A DNA stretch of 57,580 nt from assembly GCA_026709535.1 (NCBI GenBank), contig JAPOST010000145.1:1-57580 (forward strand), given 5' to 3'. Below, one piece after another: positions 18,781 through 27,695 of the stretch. A program made the translations under genes and the position numbers. Under the pieces are notes generated by a model. It saw only the letters and a program-made list of their open reading frames with translations, had not been told where the DNA came from and made no database searches. The DNA comes from Rhodospirillaceae bacterium (GTDB lineage Bacteria > Pseudomonadota > Alphaproteobacteria > Bin65). Positions within the stretch are counted from its first letter, which is position 1, and the number at the start of each line of letters is the position of its first letter.

Positions 18781-19659
18781 ATGCAACGGTGGAACAGTTC
18801 CTGTCCCGCCTGCGGCGGAGTGCTCGTGCGCCATGTGCAAGACTGGGTTGCGCGATGCGGCGATTGCGGCCTGGAGCGCTCCGCGCTCGCTGATGCCGTC
18901 GTCAATGGGCAGGCCGATTTCGGTTGGACGAAAAACACCTTCGACTCGCTGGAAGCGCTTCGGCTCGCGAACGCCACGCGCACGCTGGACCTCTTGGCCC
19001 GCCATACCGAACTGGAAGACCTTGCGCTTTTGGATGTGGGCTGCGCCGCAGGCTGGTTTCTCGACATCGCGCGCAACCGCGGCATGCGTACCGAGGGCAT
19101 CGAACCCTATCCAGACGCGGCAGCCCGGGCGCGGGCCAAGGGACATGACGTGCGCGATAGCACCTTTCCACTGCCGGAGATACCAGACGCTTCCCTTGAC
19201 GCGGTGTCGTTCAACGATGTGTTCGAGCACCTGCCCGATCCCTTGGCGGCTCTGGCGGAGGTCCGGCGCGTTCTGAGGCCGGGCGGATTCCTTATTCTGG
19301 TGATGCCGGACAGCGACGGGACATTCTATCGTCTGGCACGACTCAGCGCGCTGCGGCTTGGCGCGACCGGCCCCTATGAACGCATGTGGCAGCGCGGCTA
19401 CCAAAGCCCGCACCTTTTCTACGTCAACAAGGCCAATTTGGCGATGTTGTGTGGGCGAGCCGGGTTTCTGCCCGTTGACGAACGGCGCTTGCCATCGATC
19501 GCGCTGGCCGGGTTGTGGACGCGGCTGCGGACGGGCCGATCCGCCAATCTTGCCGTTTCGTCCGTCATGTATGCGGGCATCGCGGCAACGTACCCGCTGA
19601 TCCGATATGTCTTGCCATCCGACATCCTGCTTCAGATTCACAGGATTGAGCCGGTTTAG
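18781..19659 (+). CDS. class I SAM-dependent methyltransferase with zinc ribbon
   Basis: About 292 residues. The N-terminus has two CxxC pairs (CPAC and CGDC) forming a probable zinc ribbon. The Rossmann methyltransferase follows: motif I LLDVGCAAGWFLDIA, motif II around GIEPYPDAAARA, motif III FNDVFEHLPDPLAAL and EVRRVLRPGGFLILVMPD. This is the arrangement seen in glycan-cluster methyltransferases. The start at 18781 is preferred, as the zinc ribbon begins right after it. It is convergent with the GT39-like gene. Confidence 0.85.
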   Translation: MQRWNSSCPACGGVLVRHVQDWVARCGDCGLERSALADAVVNGQADFGWTKNTFDSLEALRLANATRTLDLLARHTELEDLALLDVGCAAGWFLDIARNRGMRTEGIEPYPDAAARARAKGHDVRDSTFPLPEIPDASLDAVSFNDVFEHLPDPLAALAEVRRVLRPGGFLILVMPDSDGTFYRLARLSALRLGATGPYERMWQRGYQSPHLFYVNKANLAMLCGRAGFLPVDERRLPSIALAGLWTRLRTGRSANLAVSSVMYAGIAATYPLIRYVLPSDILLQIHRIEPV

Positions 19660-19740
19660 CGGGAACGACGGGCTGGCTTCGGGCCGAGGCGATCTGCCGA
19701 CAGCCCCGCAGACACAGCCAGAGCACAAAAGAGACGCTCG

Positions 19741-21093
19741 TCATGCCGGTGCACGAGGCCGACGCGCGAAACGATCCAGGAGGCGCGCACCGGCCCAACC
19801 GATGGCCACCGCCAGTATTGGAACCAGGAGCGTGTTGTAGCGGGGGATGCTTACTGAAACCGCGGCATGGAAAAAGACCATGACGAGGGCGGCGAACAGC
19901 ACCGCATGGAGCGCCGCGCGGCGGCGACCGCGGTCCACGCGCAAGTAGATGGCGAGGCAAATCAGCCCCACAACGGACCAATAGCCCATGAGCATTCCTC
20001 GCCAGGCAAGGGGCAAGGTGACGGCAGCGTGGGTCAGAGGATCGCCGAGCACGTGGCGTCTGAGAAGGTAGCCTGCATGGCTTTCAGTTCCGCCGGCTGC
20101 GGCGAGGGTTTCCCTGTAAAACGGTCCGGCACCATAGAGATAGAAACTGGCGGGTTTGTCCCAGGTCAGCGGCGCGACAGTTGTCGATCCGAACAAGGCC
20201 GTGGCCAGATCGTCACCAAAATCCGGAAACCAAAAGACGAAGGCGGCTAACCACTGCATGGGCGACATCTCGTTGAACCCGAGACGGTGCGATAGGGAGA
20301 GGGCGCCGTAGCTGCCGGCCGTCAGCGTGAATTCACCGATCGTCATGGAGTTGCGAAGCATCCACGGCAGGCACACCGCGACGAAGGCGAGCGTGAAGCC
20401 CCCCCATAGCAGCGCCGCGCAGGACGGCTTCTTGATGCAAACGCCAGCCCACAGCGCCAGCGGCAGCAAGAACCAGTAAAGATAGACATAGCCGGGCCGA
20501 GTCAGCGCCATCAGGCCCAGTAAAAGCCCTGCCACCGCAGCCCATCCGACGGCACGGGTTTGCACCACACGGGCGAGAGCGCAAAGAAAAAGGGCGCCAA
20601 AGGCGAGAACGGGTCCTTCGGTCAGGAAAACCGTCGTCGCCTTTACGGGCCATTCCGCCAGAAAAACGGCAACCATCGCAATCCAGGCGGCCGCTGGACG
20701 GCCCGTGACCAGCCAGGCAAGCCACCAGACCGCGAGCGCCAGTACGAGCGCGAAGGGTACGGCAACGAGTTTTTGAAGATTGAGGCCGGGTGGACATGTT
20801 GCTGCGGGTCTGCGGTCGACATAACACCGAGTCGCCTTCGCCAAATCCGGCAAAGCCAACAAGGCCAGGGCCTGCATGGCGGGATAGAGCGGCATCAACC
20901 AGCCCGAAGGTTCTGGCGGCGCATCCGGCCCCTGCCAGCGCCCGAACACGCCGTGTTCGGCTACACTCATCGCAAAGTCAAGATATCCCAGCGCGTCCGC
21001 GGTCGGAGGCTCGACATCCGGCCGCGTCGCTACCACCAGACCAACGAGAAGGCAGGCCCCGGCAATGACACGCGCAATCGCCTTGACGGTCAT
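19741..21093 (-). CDS. GT39-like polytopic membrane glycosyltransferase
   Basis: A 450-residue integral membrane protein with about 10-11 hydrophobic segments. After the first membrane segment comes the loop TADALGYLDFAMSVAEHGVF with acidic residues, as in ArnT/PMT-type GT-C enzymes. The mid-protein segment LALTRPGYVYLYW-like (GLMALTRPGYVYLY) is typical. Such enzymes transfer sugars from polyprenyl-phosphate donors at the outer face of the inner membrane. The neighbouring GT2 enzyme could supply such a donor (inference). Confidence 0.75.
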   Translation of the reverse strand: MTVKAIARVIAGACLLVGLVVATRPDVEPPTADALGYLDFAMSVAEHGVFGRWQGPDAPPEPSGWLMPLYPAMQALALLALPDLAKATRCYVDRRPAATCPPGLNLQKLVAVPFALVLALAVWWLAWLVTGRPAAAWIAMVAVFLAEWPVKATTVFLTEGPVLAFGALFLCALARVVQTRAVGWAAVAGLLLGLMALTRPGYVYLYWFLLPLALWAGVCIKKPSCAALLWGGFTLAFVAVCLPWMLRNSMTIGEFTLTAGSYGALSLSHRLGFNEMSPMQWLAAFVFWFPDFGDDLATALFGSTTVAPLTWDKPASFYLYGAGPFYRETLAAAGGTESHAGYLLRRHVLGDPLTHAAVTLPLAWRGMLMGYWSVVGLICLAIYLRVDRGRRRAALHAVLFAALVMVFFHAAVSVSIPRYNTLLVPILAVAIGWAGARLLDRFARRPRAPA

Positions 21094-21456
21094 ATCGACG
21101 TCTTCATGACGCTACATCCTTTCCGACCGGTTCAAGACGCCCTCTTCCCCGTACCGTCATCAACCGTCGCGACAATGCCGGGACGTAGACCTATAATCGA
21201 ACTGCTCGATTCGCAAATAGCTGGCATGGTCCCTCCATTGCCGCCTGAAGGCAGGTTCGGGGCAATCCGGCAGCGTGCGACAGCGACCATCTTGTTGTTC
21301 AGACCGTCAGCGCAGCGCAGGATCATGCCGCAGCGATCCGAGAACGGGCGTCCACCCTGCGCCGCCAAGGGACGTCCCATACCGCATCCTATCGCTGGTA
21401 TCCTCTGTGCTCATCACCGGACGGCCATCATGCAATGATGGCTACTTCAGGTCCAG
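21094..21456. other. divergent intergenic gap
   Basis: About 360 bases between the divergently oriented GT39-like and flippase-like genes. No gene is recognised; a minus-strand frame at 21132-21380 has no family resemblance. Promoters for both genes are expected here. Confidence 0.4.
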
Positions 21457-22614
21457 ATGACGGCAACGCCAGCTTTACCTGCCGCGTTTGCTGGCCTATG
21501 GACAGTGCAAACATGTCATGGGCACGCCCGCGCGCGGGGAGTTTCGGAGGTAGAAATTTCCAAGGCGGATCGGATAGCGAAACTGCGCGGCTGGCTCGGT
21601 CGGTCGGGCTGGTTGTGGATCGTCTCGACACCACTCGTGCTCGGCTGGTTCGCCGCGACCACCGATTCAGGCGCGCTTATGGCCAGCATCAAGGCCATTC
21701 CGATCAGCGTCGCTGGCATATCTCTCCTGCTGCTGCTGGTCAACGCCTCGCTTGAGGTGATTTGGCTGAACGTCGTGCTGCGTGACAAATCGGAACCCGG
21801 ACGGGCGCTTGGCGTCGTCGGTTGGCACATGTTGGCCTCGTCGCTGCTGCCGGGTCGACTCGGCGATCTGGCCTGGATATTCCTGATGCGCGACCGTTTC
21901 GGCGTCAGCGCCGCCCGCGCGGCTTTTGTCGCGGTTTTTCATCGGACGCAGGATATGGTATGCATGATCCTGTTCTTCTTCGCGTTCCTGATTTTGGCTG
22001 GGCCGGGCCATCCGGGCGCGCTGGCGCTGATGGCCCTGGCTGGTCTCTTCGTGCTTGCGCTGGCCGCCATTGTCCGAATCGAGTGGCTGCTCGCGGTGGC
22101 GGGTCGCCTCGCCCACGGGATCGCGCGGCGCGGCGGCGGCAGAGCCGCCCGATGGGTGATGCGCCAGGCGCTGCAAACCCGAGTCTGGTACCGCCGTGAA
22201 ATATCGCTCGCGGTAGTCTCGCGCGCCTTCGCGATCATCTTGCTGCGCTGGGTTCTGGTCTTGGGCGCGTTGCTGGCGCCACTGGTCGCCCTGGCTCCCC
22301 AGTTGGGATGGGACACGGCCCCGTTTGTCGCATCCGCCTATGTCTTGATGGGCACGATCCCGATTCAGACGGTGGGCGGCTATGGCACCGGGGAAGCGGG
22401 CCTCGCCTCGTTGCTTTCGATCTACGGCCTCCCGCTCGCCGCGGCCACTGCTGTCGGACTCGTTTTGCGCAGTCTGATCAATATCGGAAATGTCGTCTTT
22501 TGGGCGTTGGCGATGGTCCTGCTCAGCCTTTGCGGCTGGCCCGCTGGGGCGGTGCGCTCCCCCCCCGCGGTCAGCTTCTGCAAGGGCACGCGCGGCTGGT
22601 TTTCGATGTCGTGA
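21457..22614 (+). CDS. lysylphosphatidylglycerol synthase TM-like (flippase-like) membrane protein
   Basis: A protein of up to 385 residues with about 8 membrane segments. It has features of the LPG-synthetase transmembrane/AglD-like group: SLLPGRLGDLAWIFLMRDRF and the C-terminal TIPIQTVGGYGTGEAGLASL. These proteins occur in glycosylation clusters. The first 30 residues look poor in coding character, so the true start may lie somewhat downstream. The last about 60 codons overlap the 3' end of the convergent GT2 gene. Confidence 0.75.
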   Translation: MTATPALPAAFAGLWTVQTCHGHARARGVSEVEISKADRIAKLRGWLGRSGWLWIVSTPLVLGWFAATTDSGALMASIKAIPISVAGISLLLLLVNASLEVIWLNVVLRDKSEPGRALGVVGWHMLASSLLPGRLGDLAWIFLMRDRFGVSAARAAFVAVFHRTQDMVCMILFFFAFLILAGPGHPGALALMALAGLFVLALAAIVRIEWLLAVAGRLAHGIARRGGGRAARWVMRQALQTRVWYRREISLAVVSRAFAIILLRWVLVLGALLAPLVALAPQLGWDTAPFVASAYVLMGTIPIQTVGGYGTGEAGLASLLSIYGLPLAAATAVGLVLRSLINIGNVVFWALAMVLLSLCGWPAGAVRSPPAVSFCKGTRGWFSMS

Positions 22615-23588
22615 TGCAGCGCCGACAAAAGTAGCTGCACCCCCAAAATGACCGGCAACGCCGCCAGCATCACCGTACCGGCCGGCGTGTTTCGATCCGC
22701 CTGGGCGGCGGCAGTCCATTCGAACGCCCCGAAGACAAGTCCGAAACCGAGCAGGAACAGGCCGATCGGGAACTCGAGAGAAGCGAGGCTGAAATCATGC
22801 AGATAGTAACGATAGATCAGCCGCCGCCACGCATTGCGAAGATGTTTCCAGGGCCAACGCCAGAAAGCACGCATCGCGTTCAGATGGCTTGTCTCCCGGC
22901 CGTAGACCGCACGGAGCGGTACGTCGCGCACGACCGCGCGGGCGATGTTCAACCGGAACAGCATGTCGCTTTCGAAGAAATAGCCCTCATCCAGCCTGTC
23001 GAGCCGTATCAGCGACAAGGCGCTTCGATGAATCGCGGTAAATCCGTTGGTCGGATCGAAGATGCTCCAATAACCCGAAGACAGCTTGGTCAGGAACGAC
23101 AGCCCCGCGTTGCCGATATAGCGGTGGCGCGGCATGGACTGCGCGTCATCGCTGAAATAGAAACGGTTGCCCTTGCAGTAGTCGGCCTCCCCGGCCTTGA
23201 TCAGCGCAATCAGATTCGGGATCAGCGCGGGGTCCATTTGCCCGTCCCCGTCCAGCTTGACGACGATATCGGCGCCGTCTTGCAGCGCTGCTCGGTAGCC
23301 CGTCACCATGGCGGCTCCGACGCCGCGATTATGATCGTGTTCGAGAACGCGCAAGCGCGGATCGTCGCTGGCCCCGGCCACGCGCCCGCCCGTGTCATCG
23401 GGGCAGCCATCGTCCACGACGAAAATCGCGTCGACGCAGTTCGGCATGCGCGCGATCACGTCCAGCGCACTGTTGGCGCATTGGTAGCAGGGTATGACCG
23501 CCGCGACCCGCGCAGCGACTGTCCGTACGCCCATACGGTTCGACAATGAAAGTGCCCTCAAGCGATTCCGTTCATTTGGCGAAAGCAT
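22422..23588 (-). CDS. GT2 family glycosyltransferase (dolichol-phosphate-mannose synthase-like)
   Basis: A 388-residue protein. GT-A fold with VAAVIPCYQCANSALDVIA, VVDDGCPDDTGG and the DxD-type KLDGDGQMDPALI, followed by two C-terminal membrane segments. It most likely forms a polyprenyl-phosphate-linked sugar. The conserved part ends near HHDIENQPRVPLQK; the last about 48 residues are read antisense to the flippase-like gene and have no family counterpart. A start at 23534 is an alternative. Confidence 0.85.
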   Translation of the reverse strand: MLSPNERNRLRALSLSNRMGVRTVAARVAAVIPCYQCANSALDVIARMPNCVDAIFVVDDGCPDDTGGRVAGASDDPRLRVLEHDHNRGVGAAMVTGYRAALQDGADIVVKLDGDGQMDPALIPNLIALIKAGEADYCKGNRFYFSDDAQSMPRHRYIGNAGLSFLTKLSSGYWSIFDPTNGFTAIHRSALSLIRLDRLDEGYFFESDMLFRLNIARAVVRDVPLRAVYGRETSHLNAMRAFWRWPWKHLRNAWRRLIYRYYLHDFSLASLEFPIGLFLLGFGLVFGAFEWTAAAQADRNTPAGTVMLAALPVILGVQLLLSALHHDIENQPRVPLQKLTAGGERTAPAGQPQRLSRTIANAQKTTFPILIRLRKTSPTAVAAASGRP

Positions 23589-23982
23589 ATAGTCTCAAGG
23601 CCTGAAGAGGAACGGGTGCAGAACCGCCCGGAACGTCTGTGTGGTCGCTACCGATATGCGGGCAAGGCATCTGTCAGGTAACCTGCTTCCCGTGGGCCAT
23701 AACCTGCCAGAGGGTTGACTCTCCCACGGCGATGAGCACCACAGAACAACAACTCCGCTTGTCAGCGCCACCCGCAAGGGACCGACAGGCACACCGGGAC
23801 CGAAACGGTCGCCAATCCATGGATATCAGAATGACCCGCCATCGCATCAGGCTGCCCGCCAGAGCTGTCAGAGTTGCATATCCTGCATGCAGACCCGCGT
23901 TCACCTGTCCTGTTGTGCGGATTGGCGCAATGGGCAAGAATTCGGACAATACCTGTGATTTCAGCGGTAATGACTGGCCCCG
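23589..23982. other. intergenic gap, no gene seen
   Basis: About 390 bases between the GT2 gene and the small zinc-finger gene. Short frames on both strands show no family resemblance. Confidence 0.4.
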
Positions 23983-24153
23983 ATGGCTGAAACCGAAGCT
24001 CCCGAAGTCGTGGAGGTGACCGAGCGGAACGTGTCCTGCGACGGCGGTGGGGTGCTGGGTCATCCAAGAGTCTTTCTGAGCATGGGCACCGACAGTTTTG
24101 TCGAGTGCCCCTACTGTGACCGCAGGTTCGTCTTGAAATCGGGCTACGGCTAG
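23983..24153 (+). CDS. small zinc-finger protein (zf-CHCC type)
   Basis: A 56-residue protein starting MAETEAPEVVEVT. It carries C19, then GGGVLGHPRVFLSMG with H27, then ECPYCDRRFVLKSGYG with C42 and C45. This C-H-C-C arrangement and the ending match the zf-CHCC family related to the NDUFS6 subunit of complex I, usually 55-70 residues in alphaproteobacteria. Its function in bacteria is not established. It lies 70 bases before the FAH gene. Confidence 0.85.
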   Translation: MAETEAPEVVEVTERNVSCDGGGVLGHPRVFLSMGTDSFVECPYCDRRFVLKSGYG

Positions 24154-24223
24154 GACGTCCCCGCCTGCTTTCGCGCGCAGGTGCTGACGGGCGCGCTTTC
24201 TCGATCCTGACAGGACCTGAACC

Positions 24224-25060
24224 ATGAAACTTGCCTCCTTCATCCTCAAAGATACCCGGACCTGGGGCGTCGTTGACGACGACAAGGTCATTGATATGGG
24301 AAACATTTGCCCGACTCTGAAAGATGCCCTGGCAAATGGCATGCTGAACTCGATCGCGGAGCGTGTGAGCCGGCATGAAGACTGGGAAAATCTCGCAGAC
24401 GTCACGCTGCTGCCGGTCATTCCGAATCCTGACAAGATCGTTTGCGTCGGCTTGAACTACAAATCTCATATTGAAGAGACCGGGCGTTCCGACAGCGATT
24501 ATCCTGTCCTGTTTACGCGGTGGGCGGACACCCAAATTGGATCCGGCGAGCCGATGATTTGTCCGGTCAATTCCAGCGCCTACGACTATGAGGGCGAACT
24601 TGCGGTCATAATGGGCGCGGAGGCGCGGCATGTGAAGGAGCGCGATGCACTGGGATACATCGCAGGTTACAGCTGCTACAACGACGGTTCGATCCGCGAC
24701 TGGCAGCGCCACACCCATCAGTTTACCCCGGGAAAGAACTTTCCCCGTACCGGCGGATTCGGGCCCTGGATGGTGACGACGGACGAAATCCCGGACCCCT
24801 CCTCCCTGCGTCTTCAAACTCGCCTGAATGGAGATGTCCTTCAGGATGCCACGACTGATCTTCTGATCTTTTCAGTGCCGTTCCTGATCGAGTATATTTC
24901 CAGTTTCACCATGCTGCGGCCCGGTGACGTGATCGTGACGGGTACGCCCGGCGGCGTCGGCTTCAAACGCAATCCGCCATTGTTCATGAAGGACGGCGAT
25001 ACCGTAGAGATTGACATCGACAAGATCGGTGTTCTCTCCAACCCCGTCAGGGACGAGTAG
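24224..25060 (+). CDS. fumarylacetoacetate hydrolase family protein
   Basis: A 278-residue FAH-fold protein. It contains IPNPDKIVCVGLNYKSHIEE, the metal-binding YEGELAVIMG, AGYSCYNDGSIRDWQ and TGTPGGVGFKRNP. Members hydrolyse or decarboxylate oxo acids from aromatic degradation, using Mg2+. It is followed 28 bases later by an MFS transporter in the same direction and converges on the hydroquinone operon, so a role with aromatic or related acids is plausible but unproven. Confidence 0.9.
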   Translation: MKLASFILKDTRTWGVVDDDKVIDMGNICPTLKDALANGMLNSIAERVSRHEDWENLADVTLLPVIPNPDKIVCVGLNYKSHIEETGRSDSDYPVLFTRWADTQIGSGEPMICPVNSSAYDYEGELAVIMGAEARHVKERDALGYIAGYSCYNDGSIRDWQRHTHQFTPGKNFPRTGGFGPWMVTTDEIPDPSSLRLQTRLNGDVLQDATTDLLIFSVPFLIEYISSFTMLRPGDVIVTGTPGGVGFKRNPPLFMKDGDTVEIDIDKIGVLSNPVRDE

Positions 25061-25088
25061 ACATCCTGCCTGCAGTTCAGGCGGCGTC

Positions 25089-26330
25089 ATGACCGATGCT
25101 CCGCTGCAGTCTCCTGCACCTGCCGACGAGACCCGCTGGACCGTCGTGCTGCTTGCCGTGTCGGCAGGAATTGTCGTCGCGTTCCAGATCGGCAAACTGC
25201 CCTCGGCCATCCCGGCACTGCAGTCGGCGTTGTCTCTATCGCTGGTCGAAGCCGGCTGGGTCCTGTCGCTGGTCTATGCCGTTGCCGCAGCAATCGGGGC
25301 AGTGACAGGGGTATACGCCGACCGGTGGGGTGTGCGTCGCATGGCGCTGGTCGGTCTCATGGCCACCGGGGCCGGCACTCTGATCGGTGGGCTTTCCGAT
25401 GGGCTGACGATGCTGCTGGCAAGCCGCTTGCTGGAAGGCCTGGGGGCGGTCACGGTCCTGGTGGCGTCGCCGGCACTGATTCTGCGCGCCACCGCACCGC
25501 GCCATCTGGGCCTCGCGATGGGGTTCTGGGGAACCTTCATGCCCACCGGCATCGCGATCATGATCTTGCTGACGCCGCCGTTGCTCAGCCTCGGCGGCTG
25601 GCGTGGCCTGTGGATCGCCAACGCGGCGCTGGTCTGGCTGTTTGCCGCTGGTTTCTGGTGGGGAACGCGCAAGACGCCCGACGGCGTCAGTATCGCGCGC
25701 GGCATCCCCAGCCCCTGGGCGGAACTGGCAGCGGTTCTGCGACGCGCCGGGCCGTGGCTCCTCGCCCTCCTGTTCTCGATATATGCTGCTGCCTTTCTGC
25801 CGATCACCGCCTTTCTGCCAAAATATCTGATCGAAACCTACCAGTATGACCCGGGCAACGCGGCAATCTTCGTGGCCATCATCATCTGGGCCAACGCCGC
25901 CGGAAACCTCACGGGCGGTTGGCTAGGGCATCGCGGGGCGCCACGATGGCTGCTGATCGGCATCGCCCTGCTGACGATGGGCGTGACGGGCTGGTTGACC
26001 TATGCTGACGGCTTTGGCGTTGTTGCGCGCCTGGTGTTTGCCTTGACGTTTTCCTATGTCGGCGGGCTCCTGCCCGCTTCCGTTTTCGGCAGCGTCACGC
26101 GTCACGCGCCGGACAGATCGCGCATCGCCGGCATGAACGGCCTGATCCTGCAAGGAACCAACGTCGGACAACTCGCATCGCCTCCGCTATTTGCCCTGCT
26201 GGTCGCCATGGGGGGCTGGGCCCAGGGCCCGTGGCTGACTGTCGTCCTGTGCGCGGCCGGAATTCTCTTCGCGGTGCTCTTGAGGCGTGTCGAGCATCGG
26301 AGATGTACAGCGGCCGAGATGACCGACTGA
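25089..26330 (+). CDS. MFS transporter
   Basis: A 413-residue transporter with about 12 membrane segments and the MFS loop motif YADRWGVRRMALVGL between TM2 and TM3. It resembles the CynX/NimT-type anion:proton group. Start 25089 was preferred over the upstream ATG at 25011, which lies inside the FAH gene. It is probably co-transcribed with the FAH gene and may import its substrate. Confidence 0.85.
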   Translation: MTDAPLQSPAPADETRWTVVLLAVSAGIVVAFQIGKLPSAIPALQSALSLSLVEAGWVLSLVYAVAAAIGAVTGVYADRWGVRRMALVGLMATGAGTLIGGLSDGLTMLLASRLLEGLGAVTVLVASPALILRATAPRHLGLAMGFWGTFMPTGIAIMILLTPPLLSLGGWRGLWIANAALVWLFAAGFWWGTRKTPDGVSIARGIPSPWAELAAVLRRAGPWLLALLFSIYAAAFLPITAFLPKYLIETYQYDPGNAAIFVAIIIWANAAGNLTGGWLGHRGAPRWLLIGIALLTMGVTGWLTYADGFGVVARLVFALTFSYVGGLLPASVFGSVTRHAPDRSRIAGMNGLILQGTNVGQLASPPLFALLVAMGGWAQGPWLTVVLCAAGILFAVLLRRVEHRRCTAAEMTD

Positions 26331-26508
26331 CCCTGACGTGCCTCATGTCCTTCTTCACGACAACAAGGACAGTATCCCGACCCAGCGCGATGCAGTGCCG
26401 TTCCGGAGCAGATCATGGACAAGGTACTCGCCCGCCCCACAACGATCCCGGAATGGACGGTCGGCATGGCTTCCGTCACGGCGCCGGAGGCGCACCCCGG
26501 CTTGTCGA

Positions 26509-27294
26509 TCAGGGAAGCGCGGCGGTTATTTTGCGCGAGGCTTCCTGCAGCGTCGGAAGGTAGACGTCCAGCACATGCCGGATCGTGGCCCGTGATGCAG
26601 CGCCGCCAATGTTCAGCGCCGCAATGCAGTTGCCATTCCGGTCAAAAAGCGGTACGGCGACAGACCGGACGCCAGCTTCGAGTTCCTCATTGATCACGCT
26701 GTAGCCTTGAGCTCTTACCTTGACAATTTCTGCGCGTAGCCTGTCCTGGTCAGCAAGCGTGCGCGCTGTTCGTTTTTCCAGCTTGGCACCGGCCAGATAG
26801 GCGTCAATAGAAGAGGGCGACTTGTGGGCCAGCAATACCCGGCCCATCGAGGTGCAGTAAGCTGGCAGACGCGTGCCGATACTGAGGTTCACCGACATGA
26901 TTCGAGAGGCCGGTACGCGCGCGAGATAGACAATTTCGTCGCCATCCAGGGCTGCTGCCGAGCAGCTCTCCTGTACCGAGCGCGCGACCTCCTCCATGAA
27001 GGGTTGGGCGATGTGCCACCAGCACAGGGAGGACAGGTAGGCATAGCCAAGGCGAAGGACATGCGGGGTCAGCGAAAAGTATTTGCCGTCTGATGCCACG
27101 AAACCAAGGTCTTCCAGCGTCAGCAGAAAGCGGCGTGCCGCTGCCCGCGTCATGTTGGTCGTGGTGGCAACTTCCGTCAGGGTCATCCGGGCGCGGTCTG
27201 CTCTGAAAGCCTGGATCACGGCAAGGCCGCGCGCCAACGACTGAACTCGCTCGCGCTCCGGGGGTCTCACGACTTCCGATGCCGGGCGCTTCAT
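26509..27294 (-). CDS. IclR-family transcriptional regulator
   Basis: A 261-residue regulator. N-terminal winged helix: SLARGLAVIQAFRADRARMTLTEVATTTNMTRAAARRFLL (given here in pieces SLARGLAVIQAF and TLTEVATTTNMTRAAARRF). The C-terminal IclR effector domain ends NGNCIAALNIGGAASRATI. It resembles PcaR/PobR-type regulators of aromatic catabolism. The start at 27294 overlaps the Rieske gene by 4 bases; the open frame upstream of it is not family-like. As the last gene of the hydroquinone operon it probably controls the operon through the palindromes at 38386-38419. Confidence 0.9.
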   Translation of the reverse strand: MKRPASEVVRPPERERVQSLARGLAVIQAFRADRARMTLTEVATTTNMTRAAARRFLLTLEDLGFVASDGKYFSLTPHVLRLGYAYLSSLCWWHIAQPFMEEVARSVQESCSAAALDGDEIVYLARVPASRIMSVNLSIGTRLPAYCTSMGRVLLAHKSPSSIDAYLAGAKLEKRTARTLADQDRLRAEIVKVRAQGYSVINEELEAGVRSVAVPLFDRNGNCIAALNIGGAASRATIRHVLDVYLPTLQEASRKITAALP

Positions 27295-27695
27295 GTCGAT
27301 AACCCTGATACTTCCGGTTCTCCGATCATGATGCTGCCGTTGCAGATGGCAATTGGCACCGAATGGAGGACGTCGCCCTCGACGGGGCCCGAGACGCAAT
27401 GGCCGTCTTCTGGTCGGAAGCAGGCATAGTGCCAAGCGCACTGGATCAGGCCGTGTGTGTTGAGTATCTCGTCTGATCGGACATTCATCTTGATCTTGAA
27501 GTGCGGACACTGGTTCAGATAGGCGCGCGGGCCGTCAGCCGTGCCAACGACAATCAACTCGAAAGCTGTCTTTCCCTCCCCATAAACGAATTCCCGGGCT
27601 TCTCCTTCAACGATGGCATCGGCATCGCAAACGGTATCCCCTTGCGACGGTGCGAAGGGGCGGGTATGCCAGGGACGGTCATAGCGGATGCTCAT
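27291..27695 (-). CDS. Rieske [2Fe-2S] ferredoxin-like protein
   Basis: A 134-residue protein with a complete Rieske site, CPHFK and CAWHYACF, as Cys-x-His and Cys-x-x-His. The size is that of a Rieske ferredoxin rather than an oxygenase alpha subunit, so it would carry electrons. Its partner enzyme is unknown; possibilities are a ring-hydroxylating oxygenase elsewhere or reactivation of the Fe(II) dioxygenase at the head of the operon (inference). It overlaps livM and the IclR gene by 4 bases on either side. Confidence 0.88.
   Translation of the reverse strand: MSIRYDRPWHTRPFAPSQGDTVCDADAIVEGEAREFVYGEGKTAFELIVVGTADGPRAYLNQCPHFKIKMNVRSDEILNTHGLIQCAWHYACFRPEDGHCVSGPVEGDVLHSVPIAICNGSIMIGEPEVSGLST

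Noticed and set aside
21667-22719. 350-codon minus-strand frame opposite the flippase-like gene
   Set aside because: Rich in Arg, Gln and Asp, as expected for antisense of a membrane protein; no family match.
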